Shown: positions 34,028 through 43,164 of the stretch, piece by piece
Position numbering within the stretch: position 1 is the stretch's first letter
Layout: the number at the start of each line of letters is the position of its first letter
DNA from: Lachnospiraceae bacterium
GTDB taxonomy: Bacteria; Bacillota; Clostridia; Lachnospirales; Lachnospiraceae
DNA length: 64,000 bases
Direction: 5' to 3'
Assembly (NCBI GenBank): GCA_024403275.1
Contig: JAKSSD010000001.1
Location: 111,197-175,196 of the forward strand
Made by a program: the position numbers and the translations under genes
Notes under the pieces: model-generated
Seen by the model: the letters and a program-made list of their open reading frames with translations, nothing else
Database searches by the model: none
What the model was told of the DNA's origin: nothing

Positions 34028-34966
34028 CTAAAATAAATCATATAAAGTTAATCCAATTTTCTTTCTGGTAAATTCTGCAATTCCCAATGGTGTAATATCC
34101 ACAAATCTAGTGTGTATTTTTTGTACAGAAGACATATTTTTAAGATGATTTATAAGGCTATTACGTTCTTCTTCTGTTTGTAAATTGATAAAATCTACCA
34201 AAATTATTCCAGAAATATTTCTAAGTGTCATTTGACGAAAAATTTCATTCGATGCTTCAATATTTACATCCAAATAGCAGTTATTTTTACTAATATATTT
34301 ACCAGAATTGACATCGATTACTGTAAAAGCACTTGTTGTCTCAATACAAATATTGGCTCCGCTTTTAAGCCAAACAGTCTTTTCAGTAGCTTCCTTAAGA
34401 TATTTCGATATTGAAAACAGAGCCCATAAACTAATGCTTTTATCGAAATATAATTTAACTTCAATATCTTTAGAAAGGTTTTCATTAATAATTTCATCAT
34501 AAATTTGATCACAATCAGTAATAATTCTATCTACATCATAATTATTAAGAATTTTTATATATCCTTTTAAACCATATTCCAGTACCGTAAGATCTTTAGC
34601 ATGACTTATATCTCTATCTTCAACAGTTACAGAACATAGCTTCCCTTTAGAAGCAAGTCTTGTAATTCTAACAGGAAGATTCATCTCACACTTATATTCT
34701 TCCTTGATATTCTTAAGATAACCTTTACTTTTATCAGGTAATAAAACAAAGGCTGCATTTATATTCTTAGAGATTTCTGCAATTTTCCCTACACAAACAG
34801 TATCTAATGGCAAAGCATTCGAAATATCAGCCTCCATATCAATCAATCGCTTATTATCAAACAAAAGACTGAGTATTTTGTTATCCTTTTTGGTAATAAC
34901 TAATTCAAGACCTGAAGTATTTATATACAATTTTCCATCGCAATCTTTCAAAGAAGGTTTAATCAT
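34028..34966 (-). CDS. Short RNase E/G family ribonuclease
   Basis: Endoribonuclease of the RNase E/G family. An S1-like RNA-binding part (about 50-125, VGKIAEISKNINAAFVLL) precedes the catalytic DNase I-like part, with metal-binding aspartates D218 (VIDVNSGKY) and D258 (IILVDFI). The protein stops at 312 residues, right after the block EFTRKKIGLTL. It thus lacks the CPxCxG zinc-link and the small domain found at the end of RNase G (about 490 residues) and RNase E. Such short forms are usual in Lachnospiraceae downstream of the TIGR03960/TIGR03936 pair. Its start overlaps the upstream gene by eight bases. Confidence 0.85.
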   Translation of the reverse strand: MIKPSLKDCDGKLYINTSGLELVITKKDNKILSLLFDNKRLIDMEADISNALPLDTVCVGKIAEISKNINAAFVLLPDKSKGYLKNIKEEYKCEMNLPVRITRLASKGKLCSVTVEDRDISHAKDLTVLEYGLKGYIKILNNYDVDRIITDCDQIYDEIINENLSKDIEVKLYFDKSISLWALFSISKYLKEATEKTVWLKSGANICIETTSAFTVIDVNSGKYISKNNCYLDVNIEASNEIFRQMTLRNISGIILVDFINLQTEEERNSLINHLKNMSSVQKIHTRFVDITPLGIAEFTRKKIGLTLYDLF

Positions 34967-35633
34967 AAACTTCTCCCAAGCTTTGAAGGCTTATAAACTC
35001 ACCCTTATCATTTGTAGTAAACATATCAATTCTCTTATATCCAAAGCATTTATTACTTATACCAAAATGCTCGAAAGCCTGAATTATTACATCGGCACGA
35101 AGATTCCCTGATGAAGAACAGTTAACCATTACATCTAAAGTTTTAGAATCAACGAATTCATGCATATAAATATCACACATAATATCTTTAAATTTAACTT
35201 TATCCTTCTGTGTGTATTCAAATTCAAACTTATCTAAGCCGAAAAATTCATCTATTCGTGTTTTATCAAGTTCTTCCTCAAAACTAAATCTGTAAGTAGC
35301 AGATTTTACAGAACTCATACCATTTTGTACGCCTTCATTGAGAATCGTCGCTGATAAAACCTCAATTCCTTCAACACACTGTTCATTAAAGCCAGAAACT
35401 ATTTTGGTCATATCCGGAAGAGAATTCATTTCAAGATCAAAATAATCACCATCTGTTTCAATACCAACACTCAGAGGTTGTGCAAATGAAAGTTTAAGAT
35501 GAGGAGAATATCCCTCTGTATAAGCTGCATCAATTTTGGTACGTCTGATAACCTTCTGAAAATATCTCATAACATCAAGGTGACCAATATACACTACCGG
35601 ACCATATTTTTTAAATTTAAATCTCAAAGTCAT
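34959..35633 (-). CDS. TIGR03936 family (radical-SAM-linked DUF2344 protein)
   Basis: Partner protein of the TIGR03960 radical-SAM enzyme encoded just upstream; in some bacteria the two are one polypeptide. Signature blocks are RFKFKKYGPVVYIGHLDVMR at the start and YSPHLKLSFAQPLSVGIE. The 224 residues are predicted soluble. Biochemical function is not established; the constant link with RNase G and ribosomal protein genes suggests RNA modification, which is inference. It starts eight bases after the radical-SAM gene and overlaps the RNase gene. Confidence 0.88.
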   Translation of the reverse strand: MTLRFKFKKYGPVVYIGHLDVMRYFQKVIRRTKIDAAYTEGYSPHLKLSFAQPLSVGIETDGDYFDLEMNSLPDMTKIVSGFNEQCVEGIEVLSATILNEGVQNGMSSVKSATYRFSFEEELDKTRIDEFFGLDKFEFEYTQKDKVKFKDIMCDIYMHEFVDSKTLDVMVNCSSSGNLRADVIIQAFEHFGISNKCFGYKRIDMFTTNDKGEFISLQSLGEVYD

Positions 35634-35641
35634 ATTATCAC

Positions 35642-37507
35642 CTATTTTCTAATACAAAATGCACCAGCACCAAACTTATTAGCACCACAACCGTGGCATT
35701 TAACCATACAATTCTCTGTAATTACACCTTCTTTGGCTCTTAACCATTCGCGTTTAAGATAATTCTTAGTAACACCGATATCAATAATGTCCCAAGGAAA
35801 TACCTCTTCAAGAGACCTTTCTCTTGTTGTATAGAAAGTATAATCAATATTATTTTCTTCAAATGCATCAAGCCAAATCTGATAATTAAAGAAATCATTC
35901 CAAGCATCAAAGACAGCGCCATTCTTATAAGCCGTCATAATAACTTTAGATAGTCTTCTATCTCCTCTTGCAAATATTCCCTCAAGTACAGAAACATCAG
36001 TATCATGCCAATTATACTTAATGCTTCTTTGATTAAGCTGAGACATAATAGCAGTCTTAGTCTGATAGGCCTTTTCTCTAAAATCCTCAAGTGTAAACTG
36101 AGGAGCCCACTGAAATGGAGTAAAAGGTTTAGGAATGAAAAATGATGTAGAAGCAGTAATCGAAACTCTGCCATTTCTCTCTTCCTTAGGAACAGTTTCG
36201 TAATATTCTTTCGCTACCTTATCGCAAAGCTCAGCAATCGCAACAACATCTTCTTCTGTTTCAAAAGGAAGGCCAAGCATGAAATATAATTTAACCTTAT
36301 TCCATCCGCCCTTAAATGCAAGTCTTGCACCTTCAAGAATCTGTTCTTCTGTAAGTCCTTTGTTAATAACATTACGAAGTCTTTGACTACCTGCTTCTGG
36401 TGCAAAAGTAAGACTTGATTTCTTAATATCCTGAACCTTACTCATTACATCGAGTGAAAATGAATCAATTCTTAAGGATGGTAAAGAAATATTAACTCTG
36501 TTTTCTTCACAATAATCTACAAGATAAGTTATCAATTCCTGTAAATCTGGATAATCAGACGAAGATAAAGAACTAAGATTAAGTTCTTCATATCCTGAAT
36601 TATCAATCATATCTTTAGCTATATCTTTAAGAAGATTTACATCTTTGGTTCTTATTGGTCTATATAACTGACCTGCCTGACAGAATCTACAACCACGAGG
36701 ACATCCACGCATTATTTCAAGAGTCACTCTATCCTGAGTCGCCTTAATAAATGGAATTACTGGTTTTCTTGGATAATACGAATCATCAAGTTCTGTCTCA
36801 ACTTCTTTAACCACTTTTGTAGGAATGCCCTCAGCAAGTGGAACAAACTCTTTAATTGTAAAATCATCATTATATATAACATCAATCAAAGAAGGAACAT
36901 AAATACCTGGAAGTTTTGCTGCCTCTATAAGAAATTCTTTTCTTGAATAATTTTCCTTTTTACATTTCTTATATAAATCAAGTAAATCTCTATATCTGGT
37001 TTCACCTTCACCAATATAAAAAATATCAAAGAAATCAGCAATAGGCTCGGGATTATATGAACAAGGTCCACCACCTATAACAATAGGATCATCATCACTT
37101 CTATCTGTCGCTATAAGAGGAATCTGACTCAATTCAAGGACCTGTAGAATATTTGTATAACACATCTCATATTGCAATGTAATACCAAGAAAATCAAAGT
37201 CTTTGATCTTATCCTGACTTTCCAACGCAAAAAGAGGGATATTTTTATCCCTCATAATTTTATCCAAATCTGGCCATGGAGAATAAACTCTTTCACACCA
37301 TGTATCCTTGAAAGAATTAAACATATCATAAAGTATCTGAATTCCAAGATGTGACATACCAAGTTCATATACATCAGGGAAACACATGCAGAATCTAACA
37401 TCAATATCATTTAAATCCTTCATCACAGAGTTGAATTCGCCTCCAATATATCTTGCAGGCTTATCAATTGACATTAATATTTCATGACTTAAAGCTAATT
37501 TTCTCAT
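35642..37507 (-). CDS. TIGR03960 family B12-binding radical-SAM protein
   Basis: 621 residues: an N-terminal cobalamin-binding-like Rossmann domain (about 20-190, with MSHLGIQILYD and VIGGGPCSYNPEP), then the radical-SAM domain with the cluster motif CPRGCRFC near residue 267, and a C-terminal Cys-rich end (CMVKCHGCGANKFG) that may hold another metal. The substrate is unknown. It follows hisI by 22 bases and precedes TIGR03936 and the RNase, so it may ride on the his transcript. The fixed TIGR03960-TIGR03936-RNase-L21 neighbourhood is well known in Clostridia, although here the eight-SHOCT gene intervenes before L21. Confidence 0.9.
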   Translation of the reverse strand: MRKLALSHEILMSIDKPARYIGGEFNSVMKDLNDIDVRFCMCFPDVYELGMSHLGIQILYDMFNSFKDTWCERVYSPWPDLDKIMRDKNIPLFALESQDKIKDFDFLGITLQYEMCYTNILQVLELSQIPLIATDRSDDDPIVIGGGPCSYNPEPIADFFDIFYIGEGETRYRDLLDLYKKCKKENYSRKEFLIEAAKLPGIYVPSLIDVIYNDDFTIKEFVPLAEGIPTKVVKEVETELDDSYYPRKPVIPFIKATQDRVTLEIMRGCPRGCRFCQAGQLYRPIRTKDVNLLKDIAKDMIDNSGYEELNLSSLSSSDYPDLQELITYLVDYCEENRVNISLPSLRIDSFSLDVMSKVQDIKKSSLTFAPEAGSQRLRNVINKGLTEEQILEGARLAFKGGWNKVKLYFMLGLPFETEEDVVAIAELCDKVAKEYYETVPKEERNGRVSITASTSFFIPKPFTPFQWAPQFTLEDFREKAYQTKTAIMSQLNQRSIKYNWHDTDVSVLEGIFARGDRRLSKVIMTAYKNGAVFDAWNDFFNYQIWLDAFEENNIDYTFYTTRERSLEEVFPWDIIDIGVTKNYLKREWLRAKEGVITENCMVKCHGCGANKFGAGAFCIRK

Positions 37508-37529
37508 TAATCACCTATTAAACTTAAAG

Positions 37530-37928
37530 TTATCTTTTTAACATTTTGGCTGGATTATCTTCAATTGAATCAAGATTAACGATTTCATTAAAGAAACATG
37601 TATCAGCGCCAGTGTGACAAGGTACTCCAACCTGTAAAACCTTTGCAACAAGTGTATCTAAATCACAATCTGCATAAATAGATTTTACATACTGTAAATG
37701 ACCACTTGTTAAGCCTTTTACCCACTGTTCTTTTCTTGATCTTGAATAATATGTCATAAGGCCAGTCTTAAATGTATTATAGTAAGCCTCTTCATTCATA
37801 TATGCAAGCATCAAAAGCTTATCTGTCTTATAATCCATTACTACAACAGGTACTAAACCATTAGAATCTTTCTTAAGTTCAGACCATTGAAGCTTTGGTT
37901 GCATTTTTAATTCTTCATTTATAGACAT
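37530..37928 (-). CDS. hisI: Phosphoribosyl-AMP cyclohydrolase
   Basis: Opens the purine ring of phosphoribosyl-AMP, the third step of histidine synthesis. The metal-binding cluster is seen in YADCDLDTL and PCHTGADTCFF near the C-terminus, and WVKGLTSGH is the substrate block. At 132 residues it is HisI only: there is no HisE pyrophosphohydrolase fused or following. Last his gene of the run hisZ-G-D-B-I; hisH, hisA, hisF, hisC and hisE must be elsewhere. Weak ribosome-binding site. Confidence 0.94.
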   Translation of the reverse strand: MSINEELKMQPKLQWSELKKDSNGLVPVVVMDYKTDKLLMLAYMNEEAYYNTFKTGLMTYYSRSRKEQWVKGLTSGHLQYVKSIYADCDLDTLVAKVLQVGVPCHTGADTCFFNEIVNLDSIEDNPAKMLKR

Positions 37929-37952
37929 AAATATACCATTACTTTCTAAATA

Positions 37953-38561
37953 TTATAAAGCACCCTTTGTAGATAAAATACCTTCTCTTTCACTATCATA
38001 TGAAACTGAAATTCGAAGAGCATTTGCCATGGCTTTAAATATAGCTTCTATAATATGATGTGTATTTACTCCATCAAGAACCTTAATATGAAGATTCATT
38101 CCAGCTGAATAAGATAAAGCATATAAGAACTCTCTTAAAGTCTCTGTTTCAAAATCACCAACTCTTGAAACATCGAAATCAGATACTCTTTCTTCCTGGA
38201 AGGAATAATTGAAATTAAAATATGGTCTTCCTGATAAATCAATAGCACATAATACTAATGCATCATCCATAGGCATTATAAATGAACCATATCTTCTGAT
38301 TCCTTCTTTATTGCCAACCGCATCTTTGATACAAGTACCAAGAACAATACCTATATCTTCTACAGAGTGATGATTATCAACCTCAAGATCACCATTACAT
38401 TTTACATCAAGATCAAAGTTTGCATGCTTAGCAAATGAATTAAGCATATGATCAAAAAATCCAATACCTGAATTAATATTACCCTTTCCTGAACCATCAA
38501 GATTAAGTTTACAAGTAATATTAGTTTCTTTAGTTACTCTCTCAAAACTAGCTTCTCTCAT
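37953..38561 (-). CDS. hisB: Imidazoleglycerol-phosphate dehydratase
   Basis: Manganese-dependent dehydratase, sixth step of histidine synthesis. Both metal-binding repeats are visible: the HH pair in VDNHHSVEDIGI and THHIIEAIFKA, with GIGFFDHML near the N-terminus. 202 residues, monofunctional (no fused phosphatase). AGGAG upstream; eight bases after hisD. Confidence 0.96.
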   Translation of the reverse strand: MREASFERVTKETNITCKLNLDGSGKGNINSGIGFFDHMLNSFAKHANFDLDVKCNGDLEVDNHHSVEDIGIVLGTCIKDAVGNKEGIRRYGSFIMPMDDALVLCAIDLSGRPYFNFNYSFQEERVSDFDVSRVGDFETETLREFLYALSYSAGMNLHIKVLDGVNTHHIIEAIFKAMANALRISVSYDSEREGILSTKGAL

Positions 38562-38569
38562 AATTTCTC

Positions 38570-39862
38570 CTATTTTTCAAAACGAACTGCAATTGAATTT
38601 GCGTGTGCAAATAAACCTTCACTCTTAGCAAATTTCTCAATTTTCTCATGTCTTTTCTCAAGAGCTTCCTTTGAATAACAAATAACACTACTCTTCTTAA
38701 TAAAATCATCAACTGATAATGGTGAGAAGAATTTAGCAGTACCATTTGTAGGAAGGACATGGTTAGGGCCAGCAAAATAATCACCAAGTGGTTCTGAAGA
38801 ATATTCCCCAAGGAAAATAGCACCTGCATTCTTAATCATACCCATTGTTTCAATAGGATTCTTAGTAAGAATCTCAAGGTGTTCACTCGCAATATCATTT
38901 GCAGCATCAACCGCTTCTTTCATATCCTTTGCAATAAGGATAAATCCAAAATTATCAAGTGATTTCTGAAGAATTTCTTTTCTAGGAGCTGTAAGCATAA
39001 ATCCTTCAACTTCTTTTTCTACCGCATTAGCAACTTCTTCACTAGTTGTAATAAGAATACCACTAGCCATTTCATCATGCTCACACTGACTCATAAGGTC
39101 AGCAGCTACATATCTAGGATTAGCAGTCTCATCTGTAAGAACAAGAATTTCACTAGGGCCGGCAATCGAATCAATAGAAACATGTCCGTATACGTATCTT
39201 TTTGCTAAAGCAACGAAAATATTACCAGGTCCAACAATTTTATATACCTTAGGAATAGACTCTGTTCCATAAGCTAATGCAGCAATTGCCTGAGCTCCAC
39301 CTACCTTATATATCTCTTTAACGCCACAAATCTTGGCTGCAGCTAATGTAGTTGGGCTAACCTTGCCCTCAGCATTTGGAGGAGTAACCATTATAATTCT
39401 TTCACATCCAGCCACCAAAGCAGGAATAATATTCATCAAAGTTGATGAAGGATAAGCTGCCTTTCCACCTGGTACATATACACCAACCTTTTCAATTGCT
39501 GTAATGCGCTGACCAAGAAAAGTCCCTTCTTGAGTTGTATCAAAGAAAGAATTTCTAAGCTGTTTCTTGTGAAAATCTTTAATATTTTCTGCAGCTTCTT
39601 CCATTATTGCATAAAGTTCTGGATCAAGTTCAGCTACAGCTTCTTCTATTTCTTCTTCTGTTACTTTAATATTATCCTTATTAATATCAAACTTATCAAA
39701 TTTTTTAGTATATTCAAAAAGTGCAGCATCCTTGTTTTCTTTAACATTTTCACAAATGTCAGCTACAATCTTTTCATATTCTGGATAATTAGAAGTACTT
39801 CTTTTTACCAGATCATTAAGAAGATTAACTTTATTTTCTTCATTTAAAACATATCTTTTCAT
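38570..39862 (-). CDS. hisD: Histidinol dehydrogenase
   Basis: Zinc enzyme that oxidises histidinol to histidine in two NAD-dependent steps. The blocks VYVPGGKAAYPSS, AGPSEILVLTDE and the catalytic SEHLEILTKNP (Glu-His pair) are present. 430 residues, complete. AGGAG site before the ATG; it lies between hisG and hisB, eight bases from each. Confidence 0.97.
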   Translation of the reverse strand: MKRYVLNEENKVNLLNDLVKRSTSNYPEYEKIVADICENVKENKDAALFEYTKKFDKFDINKDNIKVTEEEIEEAVAELDPELYAIMEEAAENIKDFHKKQLRNSFFDTTQEGTFLGQRITAIEKVGVYVPGGKAAYPSSTLMNIIPALVAGCERIIMVTPPNAEGKVSPTTLAAAKICGVKEIYKVGGAQAIAALAYGTESIPKVYKIVGPGNIFVALAKRYVYGHVSIDSIAGPSEILVLTDETANPRYVAADLMSQCEHDEMASGILITTSEEVANAVEKEVEGFMLTAPRKEILQKSLDNFGFILIAKDMKEAVDAANDIASEHLEILTKNPIETMGMIKNAGAIFLGEYSSEPLGDYFAGPNHVLPTNGTAKFFSPLSVDDFIKKSSVICYSKEALEKRHEKIEKFAKSEGLFAHANSIAVRFEK

Positions 39863-39870
39863 AACAACTC

Positions 39871-40521
39871 CTATTCAGACTTTAAAGCCTTATCAATCTC
39901 TTCAATCAAACTTTCAATTCGTTCTTTTTGCATTTTCATGCTAACCTTATTTACAATCAATCTTGAAGAAATTGGACAAATCTCTTCAAGAACATCAAGT
40001 CCGTTTTCTCTTAATGTAGAACCTGTTTCAACAATATCAACAATTACATCCGAAAGCTCAACAATAGGTCCTAATTCAACTGAACCATTAAGCTTAATAA
40101 TATCAACTGTCTGATATTTTGTATTATGGAAATAATCCTTAGCTATTACAGGATATTTTGTTGCAACTCTAATCTGCTCACGATGTTTAAGCAATTCATT
40201 TGCAGATTTAGGACCACATACACACATTCTGCATTTTCCAAAACCAAGGTCTAAAACTTCAAGCACACTACGATGTTCTTCATCAATAATATCGCTTCCA
40301 ACTACTCCTAAATCAGCTGCACCATATTCAACGTATGTAGGAACATCAGGACCTTTGGCTAAGAAAAACTTTAATTTATGTTCTTCATCAACAAATATAA
40401 GTTTTCTAGTTGATTTATCTTTAATTTCCTCACAATGGATTCCAAGTTTCTCAAGTAAATCCATGGTCTGATTTGCAACTCTGCCCTTACAAAGTGCAAT
40501 AGTTAAATATCTGTCTTCCAT
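39871..40521 (-). CDS. hisG: ATP phosphoribosyltransferase, short form
   Basis: First and committed step of histidine synthesis: condenses ATP and PRPP. The 216-residue length is the short form, which lacks the regulatory ACT-like domain and needs HisZ for activity and feedback control; HisZ is encoded directly upstream. Blocks seen: ALCKGRVANQT, AADLGVVGSDII and VDIVETGSTLRENGL (the PRPP-binding end). GGAGG site. Confidence 0.96.
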   Translation of the reverse strand: MEDRYLTIALCKGRVANQTMDLLEKLGIHCEEIKDKSTRKLIFVDEEHKLKFFLAKGPDVPTYVEYGAADLGVVGSDIIDEEHRSVLEVLDLGFGKCRMCVCGPKSANELLKHREQIRVATKYPVIAKDYFHNTKYQTVDIIKLNGSVELGPIVELSDVIVDIVETGSTLRENGLDVLEEICPISSRLIVNKVSMKMQKERIESLIEEIDKALKSE

Positions 40522-40539
40522 CAGTCAATCCTCCATAAA

Positions 40540-41493
40540 TTACTTAACTATAATATATCCATTCTCATTACATAAAGTATTAAAGCTGTCAGTAACTAAA
40601 TCATCTTTAATAAGTGAACAATTTGCACCATCTTTTCTTAATTTATCAGCAAGCTCAATCTGTTCATTTACATTGCCATCATTATAAACAACAAAAGTTT
40701 TCAATGGCTTTTCCTGAGCAAGATTGATTTTTTGTCTACGAATACTCTGTAAAATATCATCAATCTTGAATACACATCCAACAGCAGGAGCATCTTCACC
40801 AAAACGTCCTAAAAGTGTATTGTAACGACCACCCTTACAAATACAATCGCCTACACCATAAGTATAAACCTTAAAAATCATACCTGTATAATACTGATAG
40901 CTTGAATCTATCGAAGGATCAATCGTCACATAAGAATCTAATGATTTATTAGCTAAAAGATTCTTAATCTTTTCAAGACGCATCTCACCGTTTGCTTCCT
41001 TTGACCATACGCAGATTTTGAAATCCTCAAGTCCAATCATTTTAAGATTCTCAATTACAATGCTTAACACTTCAGCATCTGCAACATAAGTATCATCTTT
41101 AAGAAGCTCAATACCCATCTGAGTCTCTTCTATAGCTTTACCTTCATATAAGCCTTTGTTCCAGAAAGCATTTCCTTTATAATAAAATCTCAATGGATAA
41201 TTCTCATCAGAAAAATACTTTGCAGCAATTCTAGCTACAGAAGGAGTATAGTCTGGTCTTAAAGCAAGTGTTTGTCCATCACGATCAATAAATCTAAAAG
41301 TCTTATTCTCATATTCATCGCTTTCAAGTTCAGAAAATACTTTAAGAAATTCAAGAGCTGGAGTCTGAATTTCATCATAACCATACTGTTTAATATTATT
41401 CTCAAACTTGTTCATAATATAATTCTTGATATCAAGTTCTGTACCATAGAAATCTCTTACACCATCAGGTGTATGTAATAAAGATAAATTCAT
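40540..41493 (-). CDS. hisZ: ATP phosphoribosyltransferase regulatory subunit
   Basis: Histidyl-tRNA-synthetase-like protein with no aminoacylation role; it assembles with short HisG to form the active, histidine-inhibited enzyme. HisRS-like blocks are present: LHTPDGVRDFYG, LRPDYTPSVARI (motif 2 region) and GGRYNTLLGRFGE (motif 3 region). At 317 residues it is somewhat shorter than usual (about 390) at its C-terminal end. First gene of the his run; an operator-like palindrome lies in the leader 16 bases upstream. Confidence 0.93.
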   Translation of the reverse strand: MNLSLLHTPDGVRDFYGTELDIKNYIMNKFENNIKQYGYDEIQTPALEFLKVFSELESDEYENKTFRFIDRDGQTLALRPDYTPSVARIAAKYFSDENYPLRFYYKGNAFWNKGLYEGKAIEETQMGIELLKDDTYVADAEVLSIVIENLKMIGLEDFKICVWSKEANGEMRLEKIKNLLANKSLDSYVTIDPSIDSSYQYYTGMIFKVYTYGVGDCICKGGRYNTLLGRFGEDAPAVGCVFKIDDILQSIRRQKINLAQEKPLKTFVVYNDGNVNEQIELADKLRKDGANCSLIKDDLVTDSFNTLCNENGYIIVK

Positions 41494-41508
41494 ATAAGTC
41501 CTTTCGCT

Positions 41509-41528
41509 TTAGCACTTTAAAGTGTTAA
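41509..41528 (-). promoter_or_regulatory. 20-bp palindrome in the his operon leader, operator candidate
   Basis: TTAGCACTTTAAAGTGTTAA (plus strand), with a perfect 12-bp core CACTTTAAAGTG and one G-T break in the 10-base arms. It lies between the rluA-family stop and the hisZ ribosome-binding site. There is no space for a T-box leader (88 bases in all), so repressor control, for instance by a HisR/YerC-type protein, is more plausible. Confidence 0.55.
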
Positions 41529-41581
41529 CCAATTAGCAAATTATCAAATTAGTGTATTGAAAAAGTATATATTTATATTAA

Positions 41582-42532
41582 TTATTTGTCAACCATAAAG
41601 ATTTTGTTTGATAAATGAGCCCATTCGTCACTTTCAGGAAATTCCGGAAATACTAATTTATACGCAAGAAGATCTTGGAATTTTTCAACAGATTCAAGCT
41701 TAGCATTATATTTAATATCGCCTTTTAATGGAAATCCAAGGAATGATAAATGCGCTCTAATCTGATGACTTTTACCAGTAATCAGTTCAATTTCAACTTT
41801 TGAAAAGGATCCATCATAATCTAAACTTTTAATTCCAGTCTTAATGAATGAATATTTTTGATTATCCGGAACATCTTTAACATTCTCATAAATATAAACC
41901 TTATTCTTGTCTTTATCCTTGAATAGATATGCAGAATAATCACCATTTAAATTGCAATTTCCTTCAACTGTTGCCTGGTAATATTTATGAAGACTTCTAA
42001 CATTAAGCATTTCACTTATTCGTCTACTACCTCTTAATGTCTTACCAACGATAATTAAACCTCTTGTATTTCTATCAAGTCTATTCAAAACAGATGGCTT
42101 AAAGAAGGACAAATCCTCAATTTTAATAAAAGAAGAATCTAAAAGATATCCTATAGCCCATTCATTAAGCGATAAAATTTTATTATCATCCTTTTGAGAC
42201 AATATTCCTGAAGGCTTATATAGAATCATGAAATCTTCATGTTCATAAATAACTTTAATCCCTTTAAGTTCTCTAAAAGCCTTATCATATTCATTAGAAG
42301 AAACCAGCTCTTTAGATGACATTTTATTATATGTATCATCTGAAAAGAACAATTTAACAGAATCCCCAGCTTTGAGAATTTCATCGCCTTTAGCACGTTT
42401 TGAATTAAGTTCAATATTCTTTTTTCTTAACATTTTATAGATAAACGAATTTGAAGAATTAGGAAGTATTCTTTTTAAATACTTATCAAATCTCTGTTTT
42501 TCATTTACCTTATCAATAATAAACTCTTTCAT
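41582..42532 (-). CDS. RluA-family pseudouridine synthase
   Basis: Pseudouridine synthase with an N-terminal S4 domain (about 12-70, RFDKYLKRILPNSSNSFIYKML) and an RluA catalytic domain whose nucleophilic Asp is in LNRLDRNTRG; the usual His before RLD is Asn here. The C-terminal SHQIRAHLSFLG block is conserved. The target site in rRNA cannot be told from sequence. 316 residues. It follows the small membrane protein by two bases and precedes the his leader; no terminator is evident in between. Confidence 0.88.
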   Translation of the reverse strand: MKEFIIDKVNEKQRFDKYLKRILPNSSNSFIYKMLRKKNIELNSKRAKGDEILKAGDSVKLFFSDDTYNKMSSKELVSSNEYDKAFRELKGIKVIYEHEDFMILYKPSGILSQKDDNKILSLNEWAIGYLLDSSFIKIEDLSFFKPSVLNRLDRNTRGLIIVGKTLRGSRRISEMLNVRSLHKYYQATVEGNCNLNGDYSAYLFKDKDKNKVYIYENVKDVPDNQKYSFIKTGIKSLDYDGSFSKVEIELITGKSHQIRAHLSFLGFPLKGDIKYNAKLESVEKFQDLLAYKLVFPEFPESDEWAHLSNKIFMVDK

Positions 42533-42534
42533 AA

Positions 42535-43107
42535 CTATAAGGACAAATTCTTAATCAATGCCATAACGACATAGTCCTGCTCATTAACTTCATTCTTACA
42601 AACAACGCTTAATCTATCAAAATATTTACTATCTTTATCAAAAATAGCGGGCTTATAACCATTAATAGAATTAGTAGCTAAATATTTCTCAATATGTTCT
42701 TTACATTCTTTATTAAGATTTTTTGATGATGTTAATAACACTAGTATTTGACCATCTGCTATTGAAACCATAGGAGCAGGGAAATTTTCTTTATAACTGG
42801 TTAAATAGAAATCATATCCATGCACAATTTCACTGTCCTTTAAAATTTCCTCAGATTTTTCATATAAATCCTTAGGACAAGTATATTTTTCAGCCCTCAT
42901 TTGTATTATAAAAGAAACTATAAGCTTTGCTGCAGGAAGCATTCCAAGAACCGCAACCAACGAAAGAATATTTTTGCTATCACCTTTATTTATATATCCA
43001 ATAAGAAATATTCCTACCGAAGAAATGATAACAGCTAAAGCCATAAGACCAAGTCTTATAGGTTGTTTTTTCAAATATCCAAATCTTCCTTTATATTTAC
43101 TAAACAT
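42535..43107 (-). CDS. Two-segment membrane protein, unknown function
   Basis: 190 residues with two membrane segments (about 17-37 and 46-67) near a basic N-terminus and a C-terminal cytoplasmic domain of about 120 residues (with YDFYLTSYKENFPAPMVSI). I do not recognise a family. It starts 23 bases after a strong terminator hairpin and is two bases from the RluA-family gene, so the two form a pair. Upstream AAAGGG site. Confidence 0.7.
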   Translation of the reverse strand: MFSKYKGRFGYLKKQPIRLGLMALAVIISSVGIFLIGYINKGDSKNILSLVAVLGMLPAAKLIVSFIIQMRAEKYTCPKDLYEKSEEILKDSEIVHGYDFYLTSYKENFPAPMVSIADGQILVLLTSSKNLNKECKEHIEKYLATNSINGYKPAIFDKDSKYFDRLSVVCKNEVNEQDYVVMALIKNLSL

Positions 43108-43129
43108 ATTTAAACCCTTTCATATGTCA

Positions 43130-43158
43130 TAAAAAATGGCCTCATTTACTGAGGCCAT
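43130..43158 (-). terminator. Terminator after the coiled-coil gene
   Basis: Perfect 9-bp stem ATGGCCTCA / TGAGGCCAT, loop of five, then T6 on the minus strand. It lies seven bases after the coiled-coil gene stop and 23 bases before the next start, too close for a promoter in between. Confidence 0.9.
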
Positions 43159-43164
43159 ATAGTT

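Noticed and set aside
41494-41581. T-box leader for the his operon
   Set aside because: Only 88 bases are available and no T-box sequence (AGGGTGG-type) or terminator is present.
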